DNA of 64,000 nt from Paraburkholderia hiiakae (lineage in GTDB: Bacteria > Pseudomonadota > Gammaproteobacteria > Burkholderiales > Burkholderiaceae): the NCBI RefSeq assembly GCF_904848665.1, contig NZ_CAJHCQ010000002.1:558001-622000 (forward strand). Reading direction: 5' to 3'. The position numbers and the translations under genes were made by a program. This document shows, in pieces, positions 58,960-64,000 of the stretch. Every line of letters starts with the position of its first letter. Position 1 is the stretch's first letter. The notes beneath the pieces were generated by a model. It was given only the letters and a program-made list of their open reading frames with translations, was not told the DNA's origin and made no database searches.

Positions 58960-58982
58960 GTTGCGCCTCCACGTCTTCTTCG

Positions 58983-60356
58983 CTATTTCATGTCGCGCGC
59001 GACGCGAAAACCATTGGCTTCGTAGCGAACGCTGCTGTCGTATTTAAAGCGCGTGGCGGCGAGCATATAGCCCGCGCCATCGCGCCACGACCCGCCGCGG
59101 ATCACGCGCGTCTGGCAGTTGGGCTCGTCCCATGAGTGACCGTCGTTCGGGGCGTTCTTGTACGAGTTGTGCCAGCAGTCGCTGGTCCATTCCCAAACGC
59201 CCCCGGCCATGTCGTAGAAGCCGAACGCATTGGCCGGAAAAGAGCCGACGTCGTTGGGCGCCTCGGCGTGCCACGGCGGCCCGCAATCCTTGCAGTTCGC
59301 CGTGCCCTTGCGCATATCGTTGCCCCACCAGTAGCGCGTTTCGGTGCCGGCGCGCGCCGCATATTCCCATTCCGCCTCTGTCGGCAAGCGGTAGGGCTTG
59401 CCGCTCACCTTCGAAAGCCATTTCACGTATTGCTGCGCGTCGTCCCAGCTCAGATCGCGCACGGGAGCGTTCGGTGAGGCGTTGTTCTCGTTCGACAAGC
59501 GCGGGCAGGCGCTGGCGGCGACGCACGCGTTCCACTGCGCCACCGTCACTGCATATTTCGCGAGCGCATAGCTATGGCTGATCGTTACACGGTGCGCGGG
59601 CCGCTCCGATGCGTCGTCGTTGTCGATGCCCATGGTGAAGTTGCCGGGCGTCACCGCGATCAGCACCGGGCAAGATGGGCAGTCCTGAATGTCGTGTGGA
59701 CCCGGTTTCGAAATGGCGGGGTTGGCCTTCGCAGCCACCGCGGCTGCGGCTGCGGCCGTTGCCGTTGCCGTGGCCGCAGCGGGAGGTGCGGAGGCGGGCG
59801 CTGTTTTGGTCTGCGCGGCTGGCGGGGGAGGCGTTGTCTTTGCCTGAGGCGTGGGCGCCGGTGCGCTCGCCGGTGTGGGCGTTGGAGTGGGCGCGGCGGC
59901 AGCGGGACTGCTAGCCGCGTGCATGGTGGACGTAGCGGACGTAGCGGACGCGGCAGGCGATTTCGATGCCTCCGCACGCAAACGCGTAAGGCGGGCCTGT
60001 GCGAGCGGCGCGAAGCGTCCATTCGGATAGGCCTTGAGGTACGCCTCGTAGTCGCTGGCGTATTGACTGTCCTTGATCGAATTCCAGAACGTGATTTCGT
60101 ATTCCTGGGAAGTGTCTTTCGGCATCAGGCCAACTCGCACGATCTCAACGCCATAGCGCTGCCGCGTTGCGCTGGCCGCTGTGATCCGCTCATGCGTGCG
60201 GTGGGCGCTTGCGTACCCACCAGGGTCTTGCGGCTCGAAACGCAGCTGTACGCGAACCGCAGCCGAACGTTCATGCGCAGCCTGCACGGCTGAACGCAGC
60301 GTGGAAGTCAGGCCGAGCGAGATCAACAGGCACACAGGCAACACTAGCCGCCTCAT
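58983..60356 (-). CDS. Secreted SUMF1/FGE-like domain protein, probably non-catalytic
   Basis: 457 residues from ATG 60356, with AGGGAG eight bases upstream. Signal peptide (about 1-26); a short helical module [22 protein letters not shown] (about 85-125) often seen before such domains; a Pro/Ala/Thr-rich linker (about 130-235); then a formylglycine-generating-enzyme-like domain (about 245-455) with [26 protein letters not shown] and [11 protein letters not shown]. The catalytic Cys pair that should follow GGSW in true FGE is missing, so formylglycine synthesis is unlikely. It is the first gene of the molybdo-hydroxylase operon; a carbohydrate/ligand-binding or assembly role is possible. Confidence 0.85.
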   Translation of the reverse strand: MRRLVLPVCLLISLGLTSTLRSAVQAAHERSAAVRVQLRFEPQDPGGYASAHRTHERITAASATRQRYGVEIVRVGLMPKDTSQEYEITFWNSIKDSQYASDYEAYLKAYPNGRFAPLAQARLTRLRAEASKSPAASATSATSTMHAASSPAAAAPTPTPTPASAPAPTPQAKTTPPPPAAQTKTAPASAPPAAATATATAAAAAAVAAKANPAISKPGPHDIQDCPSCPVLIAVTPGNFTMGIDNDDASERPAHRVTISHSYALAKYAVTVAQWNACVAASACPRLSNENNASPNAPVRDLSWDDAQQYVKWLSKVSGKPYRLPTEAEWEYAARAGTETRYWWGNDMRKGTANCKDCGPPWHAEAPNDVGSFPANAFGFYDMAGGVWEWTSDCWHNSYKNAPNDGHSWDEPNCQTRVIRGGSWRDGAGYMLAATRFKYDSSVRYEANGFRVARDMK

Positions 60357-60670
60357 GTTCGTTCTCCCTATCAGGTGCCAGCAGGTGCCAGCCGAGGTGC
60401 AAACCCCAGGCGTCATCGTCTTTCAATGCCGACGGTGCGCTACCCCGCTGCAGTCGCCAGCCGCGCTCGCGTGAGAACGCGGGCCGCCGCCGGAACAAGC
60501 ACTGCCTGCGCACAACTACAAAATAGCACGCACGCCGGGCGATGCAGTAACTCAGTGGCACGCGCGTGTGCCGCGCCGATTTATCTCCATCCGCTTGAAT
60601 CCGACCTAAGCTGTAGAACACGCACCGAACTCCAAAGCCTTGCGCCGTCTGCCGAACAAGGAGCACGAAG
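60357..60670. other. Divergent intergenic region between SUMF1-like and DUF4399 genes
   Basis: 314 bases without a gene, holding promoters for both directions. It contains a perfect 10-bp tandem repeat (CAGGTGCCAG twice at 60372-60391) in the leader of the minus-strand operon, and a partial third copy AGGTGC near 60394. No recognised operator. Confidence 0.5.
60372..60391. repeat. 10-bp tandem repeat in the leader of the SUMF1-like operon
   Basis: CAGGTGCCAG occurs twice head-to-tail, 16 bases upstream of the ATG at 60356. It could be a repeated regulator half-site or simple slippage. Confidence 0.7.
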
Positions 60671-61096
60671 ATGCAACGAAGAGCTACTCTGTTGGCCCTG
60701 GCAGCGGCCGCTCTGATGCCGCGCCTCGCGTTTGCCGAGCGCACCCCTTCGCCGTCCGGCGCGGAGGTCTACATCATCTGGCCGCCGGATGGCGCGACGA
60801 TCCCCACCGGCAAGTTCTGGGTTCGCATGGGCCTGCGCAACATGGGTGTCTGCCCTAAGGGGATCAACAAGCCGAATACTGGCCATCATCACTTGCTCAT
60901 CGACACGGACCTTCCGCCGCTCGATCAGCCGATCCCGTCGGATCGCAATCATCTTCACTTCGGCGCGGGCGAAACGGAGGCCCGGATCGAACTGCCGCCC
61001 GGCAAGCACACGCTGCAGTTGCTGATGGGCGACTACAACCATGTGCCGCACGATCCGCCGGTCTACTCGAAGAAGATCACGGTCACGGTGAAATAG
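60671..61096 (+). CDS. DUF4399 periplasmic protein (first of a tandem pair)
   Basis: 141 residues; AAGGAG lies before the ATG. Signal peptide (about 1-22, ending AFA). The mature part is a single beta-rich DUF4399 domain: VYIIWPPDGATI, then the His-rich GHHHLLIDTDLPP, SDRNHLHFGAGETE, and LLMGDYNHVPHDPPVYSKKI. The histidine clusters (HHH, HLH, H..H) are exposed and could bind a metal, but no function is proven for the family. It faces the molybdo-hydroxylase operon and is followed 51 bases later by a close paralogue. Confidence 0.8.
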   Translation: MQRRATLLALAAAALMPRLAFAERTPSPSGAEVYIIWPPDGATIPTGKFWVRMGLRNMGVCPKGINKPNTGHHHLLIDTDLPPLDQPIPSDRNHLHFGAGETEARIELPPGKHTLQLLMGDYNHVPHDPPVYSKKITVTVK

Positions 61097-61147
61097 AGAA
61101 GGACATCCGTCTTTAGCCGCAGCGCAAAAGAAGCGGGAGTGCATGCC

Positions 61148-61573
61148 ATGAACAGGTTCCTCGTTTTTGCTGCCAGCCTCGTGCTGCTCACGGGCGGTGC
61201 GGCGCATGCAGGCACGACGCCGGCCGATCCGAACGCACACGTATACATAGGCTGGCCCAACGACGGCCAGGTAATGCCGGCCGGGCGGCCATTTCGCGTG
61301 TGGTTCGGCCTGCGCAGCATGGGCGTGGCGCCTGCCGAAGTTGAGTTTCCCAACACGGGCCACCATCATTTGCTCGTCGACACGGACTTGCCGCCGATGG
61401 ATCAGCCCATCCCATCCGATCGCAACCACCTGCACTTCGGCGCAGGCCAGACCGAGACCATGCTTCAGTTGCCACCGGGCAAACATACGCTGCAGTTGCT
61501 GATGGGCGACGCTCATCACGTGCCGCACAACCCGCCTGTGTACTCGAAGAAAATCACCATCTACGTTAAGTGA
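61148..61573 (+). CDS. DUF4399 periplasmic protein (second of a tandem pair)
   Basis: 141 residues from ATG 61148 (GGGAG eight bases upstream; a GTG at 61139 is in frame). Signal peptide (about 1-22). The mature sequence is closely similar to the upstream gene product over its whole length, with GHHHLLVDTDLPPMDQPIPS and SDRNHLHFGAGQTE and the same C-terminal YSKKI block. It clearly arose by tandem duplication. The Cys of the first copy (GVCPK) is Ala here (GVAPA). No terminator is visible after it. Confidence 0.8.
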   Translation: MNRFLVFAASLVLLTGGAAHAGTTPADPNAHVYIGWPNDGQVMPAGRPFRVWFGLRSMGVAPAEVEFPNTGHHHLLVDTDLPPMDQPIPSDRNHLHFGAGQTETMLQLPPGKHTLQLLMGDAHHVPHNPPVYSKKITIYVK

Positions 61574-61898
61574 TCCATACGATACGATCGTGCCCTTCAC
61601 GATGAGGCATGAGACGTTTGCGACGCTTTGACATCACACTGACCCCCCGTGTTCGCAGCACGCCAACATAAGTCGCGCGACGAGTTGGCGCGCACCCATC
61701 ACACCACACGTTCAGCGAGCGCCATTCACTGCGCGTGAGCCTTCGGAAATTCCAGAGCAGTCCTTATGCAGCGGGCGATGCGCGGCCGTGCGCTCGCGCG
61801 CTCGTGCACCTGGCACGCCTCATGCCTTGTTGGACCCGAGCCCGCAACCTTGCAGCTCAAAACTCAACACCGTTGCATTCCTTTTCTGGAGAACTGCC
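61574..61898. other. Intergenic region before the double-glycine leader gene
   Basis: 325 bases with no supported gene; base composition is high in C and low in clear motifs. It should contain the promoter for the downstream unit. No terminator hairpin with a T-run was found after the DUF4399 pair. Confidence 0.5.
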
Positions 61899-62177
61899 AT
61901 GAGCAAGCTGATGATTGCAGACCTGAGCGTCGCCCAAGAACTCGACAGCCGTGAAATGAGCGCCGTGCGCGGCGGCAACCTGGGCTTTGGCCCGCTGCCC
62001 ATCCTCTATCCGAGCATGCCGAGCGTGAAGGTCAGCACCACCAACTTCACCGCCGAGCAAGTGATCGGCCAGACCAACAGCATCGCCAGCAACACGGGCA
62101 ACGACGTGGCGTTCGTGACGGGCATCACCTCGTCGACCAACCCGATGCAAACGGCGCACAACACGATCAACTTCTGA
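61899..62177 (+). CDS. Small protein with double-glycine leader (bacteriocin-type secretion substrate)
   Basis: 92 residues from ATG 61899, with TGGAGAA six bases upstream. The first 26 residues read MSKLMIADLSVAQELDSREM then SAVRGG: the ELxxxEM..V.GG pattern of double-glycine leaders cut by C39 peptidases. The remaining 66 residues are polar, Asn/Thr/Ser-rich, without cysteine, ending HNTINF. It is followed 126 bases later by an outer-membrane factor and by another start at the window edge. It may be a bacteriocin-like or adhesive peptide exported by a type I system. The mature family is not recognised. Confidence 0.65.
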   Translation: MSKLMIADLSVAQELDSREMSAVRGGNLGFGPLPILYPSMPSVKVSTTNFTAEQVIGQTNSIASNTGNDVAFVTGITSSTNPMQTAHNTINF

Positions 62178-62303
62178 TCGTGCTGCCAGCCGTGGAGGCT
62201 TACCGGCCTCCACGGCGCCGCCGTCCACCGCATCCGTTGCACACCGCTTTATCGTCGCGCCTTTTGCCACACTCGTCGCCGCCTTCCGCTCAAGGAGTCG
62301 ATC

Positions 62304-63785
62304 GTGAACACACTGCTCTCGCCGTCCGCCGCACACGTACTCGGTGGCGCGTCGCGCTGGCTGACCCGCTTCGTCGGAACGGCTGGGTTGTGTGCCGTGG
62401 CGCTGTGCGGCTGCACGGATCTGAGTACGCCTGCGTACCGGCGCCCCGACATGCCTGCGAAGGACGCCTGGGCGCATACGAACCGCACGTTTTCTGCGGC
62501 CGATACGGTCAATCCGCAGTGGTGGAAAGCGTTCGACGATCCCTACCTGAATACGCTCATAGAAAAGGCGATTGCGGGCAATGTCGATATCCGGGTGCTG
62601 GCCGCGCGCATCGGCGTGGCCGGCGCGCAGATCGGGGAAGTGCAGGCCGGTGCACTGCCCACGGTCGACGCGGGCGCGGGTATCGACTATGAGAAGAGCA
62701 CGGGGTTAGCGCTCTCGAAGACCTATAACGTCGCCACTCAGGTGAACTGGGATATCGATATCTGGGGCAAAGTGGAAAAAAGCGTGCAGGCCCAAAAGGC
62801 CGAGTATCACGCTACCGAAGCGGATTGGCGTGCAGGCTATTTGACGCTCGTTACGAACGTGGCGAGCACTTATTTCCAGATCCTCCAGTTCGACGACCAG
62901 ATCCGGGACGAGCAAGACACGCTCAACAGAAACAAGCAGATTCTCACCATCTACCAGCAGATGTACGCAAACGATGTAGCGCCCAAAACCGAAGTGCTGC
63001 GTCAGAGCGCCGAAGTCAACGGCGTGGCGAACGAACTGCTGGAACTGCACCGCGAGCGCGATACCGCCGAAAACGCGCTTTCCACGCTGGTCGGTGTGCC
63101 GGCGGGCGAATTCAAAATGCCGGCGGGCCAGTTGCGCGAGCGCGTGAAGCTGCCGGACGTGCCCATGGGACTGCCCGCGCAGTTACTGGGGCGCCGCCCC
63201 GATGTGGTGGCCGCGCAGTACCGGATTCTCGAATCGTATGATCAAGTCGGTTCCGCGCGGCTCGCGCAATTGCCGACCATCAGTCTCACGGGCCGCGCCG
63301 GCACGGCCGCGTTTTCGCTTTCCGATCTCTTCAAGGTGTTCACGCTGAGCTTCATGCCGAGCATCGACTTCCCGATGTTCGACCCCAGCGTCCACGCCCA
63401 CATCAAGACGACGGAGGCCGAGAGCAAGGTTGCCGAGGAGCAGTATCGCCAGGTGGTGTTCACGGCGTTCGAAGAGGTCGAGAACGCACTCGTCAATCTC
63501 GACGCGCATAAAAAGCAACGCATCGAACTGCTGCAGCAGAACGAGCGTCTGCGCACCGTCGCGGCGCAGGTCGAGGCGCAGTTGAAAGAAGGGCTCGTAT
63601 CGCAGCTCGAAGTATTGGAGTCCGAACGTTCGCTAGCTTCCGCGGAACAGTCGCTTCTGGCCAACCATGAGCAGATCCTGAGCGACACTGTCACCCTCTA
63701 TAAGACGATCGGCGGCGGCTGGCCCGACGTCGATGTGGCCAGCGTGGCCTCGAATTCCGCTGTGTCGGCAGCGCCCGTCAAGTGA
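62304..63785 (+). CDS. Outer-membrane factor lipoprotein (NodT/CusC family)
   Basis: 493 residues from a GTG at 62304 with AAGGAG six bases upstream. The signal peptide ends VALCGC (Cys about 36), a likely lipobox. Two OEP repeats follow, with WDIDIWGKVEKSVQAQKAEY and LGRRPDVVAAQYRILESYDQVGSARLAQLPTISLTG. It is a trimeric outer-membrane tunnel. Here it is not next to an RND pump; it follows the double-glycine leader gene, and the adaptor and inner-membrane parts would have to lie beyond the window end. Sequence differs clearly from the factor at 6778. Confidence 0.9.
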   Translation: MNTLLSPSAAHVLGGASRWLTRFVGTAGLCAVALCGCTDLSTPAYRRPDMPAKDAWAHTNRTFSAADTVNPQWWKAFDDPYLNTLIEKAIAGNVDIRVLAARIGVAGAQIGEVQAGALPTVDAGAGIDYEKSTGLALSKTYNVATQVNWDIDIWGKVEKSVQAQKAEYHATEADWRAGYLTLVTNVASTYFQILQFDDQIRDEQDTLNRNKQILTIYQQMYANDVAPKTEVLRQSAEVNGVANELLELHRERDTAENALSTLVGVPAGEFKMPAGQLRERVKLPDVPMGLPAQLLGRRPDVVAAQYRILESYDQVGSARLAQLPTISLTGRAGTAAFSLSDLFKVFTLSFMPSIDFPMFDPSVHAHIKTTEAESKVAEEQYRQVVFTAFEEVENALVNLDAHKKQRIELLQQNERLRTVAAQVEAQLKEGLVSQLEVLESERSLASAEQSLLANHEQILSDTVTLYKTIGGGWPDVDVASVASNSAVSAAPVK

Positions 63786-63962
63786 GCGCGCTCGTTGCGG
63801 CAGGGCACGTCAGTTGTTTGACTCCAGCCAACAGTCGCCTACACTTTTCTAACACCCCGATCGCCCTGTGCAAGGCGCGCGGCTTCTCAAGGAGAGTCAG
63901 TGCGCACGCGGCGCTTGCGCCACGCGCGGCCTGGCTGACAACTGCTGATCGCTGGCGGAATC

Positions 63963-64000
63963 ATGGTGCCTGACGCCGCTTCCATTGCCGAGAGCCAGAC
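63963..64000 (+). CDS. First codons of a gene cut by the window end
   Basis: An ATG at 63963, shortly after an in-frame TGA, opens a frame that stays open to base 64000 (MVPDAASIAESQ...). The upstream GGCGGAA is a weak ribosome site. Only 12 codons are visible, so no family can be given. If the locus is a secretion system, an adaptor or ABC/peptidase gene would be expected here. Confidence 0.35.
   Translation, partial: MVPDAASIAESQ

Noticed and set aside
1..64000. Mobile elements, CRISPR arrays, prophage or rRNA/tRNA genes
   Set aside because: No transposase or integrase reading frame, regularly spaced repeats, phage structural gene or recognisable stable RNA gene was found.

Overview
The window is GC-rich and gene-dense. 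It looks like a chromosomal segment of a beta-proteobacterium of the Burkholderiales (Paraburkholderia/Caballeronia/Burkholderia type). That assignment is inferred from codon bias, the gene repertoire (hopanoid protein HpnJ, a sufBCDSUT set, an IlvD/Edd sugar-acid dehydratase, many LysR and SDR genes, cyclic-di-GMP enzymes) and the overall protein style; no rRNA or other marker is present to prove it. I see no tRNA or rRNA gene, CRISPR array, insertion sequence or prophage.

Layout. 1-2 kb: the 5' end of a GH35 beta-galactosidase gene, two small membrane proteins and an RcnB-like periplasmic protein. 2.4-8.3 kb: a complete RND efflux operon (adaptor, pump, outer-membrane factor). 8.3-12.5 kb: two overlapping cyclic-di-GMP genes, a sensor diguanylate cyclase and a PAS-GGDEF-EAL protein. 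12.9-14.6 kb: a one-piece dihydroxyacetone kinase. 14.6-24.2 kb: catabolic and redox genes, comprising an SDR/SDR/DUF3237 set facing a LysR gene, an old yellow enzyme with an MDR reductase, a phosphoesterase, a decayed SDR remnant, a cytochrome b561, and a flavin monooxygenase divergent from a LysR gene. 24.3-32.2 kb: a CLC chloride channel and sugar metabolism (polyphosphate-glucokinase-like ROK protein, glucose-6-phosphate dehydrogenase, IlvD/Edd dehydratase), then a strong promoter with a folded-looking leader before a small ACT-like protein and a second ROK sugar kinase. 32.3-36 kb: a Gly/Tyr-rich secreted protein, HpnJ and several small proteins. 36.3-42.3 kb: a tightly packed Suf iron-sulfur assembly operon ending in a Rieske ferredoxin. 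42.4-53.8 kb: a mixed region with an SDR, a secreted phosphoesterase, an MHS-type transporter, an animal-type haem peroxidase, an ABC exporter, an ECF sigma factor and a PilZ protein.

The last 10 kb are the most unusual. On the minus strand a five-gene set (53.8-60.4 kb) encodes a SUMF1-like secreted protein, a Tat-exported lipoprotein-like molybdenum hydroxylase large subunit, its [2Fe-2S] subunit, a secreted di-haem cytochrome c and a PLD-like protein. This looks like an envelope molybdo-oxidase that passes electrons to cytochrome c. Facing it are two tandem DUF4399 periplasmic proteins. They are followed by a 92-residue protein with a double-glycine leader, an outer-membrane factor and the first codons of another gene at the window edge, which may be a peptide-secretion locus cut by the window end.

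Starts were moved from the longest possible frame wherever a good Shine-Dalgarno sequence, a signal peptide or a family N-terminus pointed to an internal codon.
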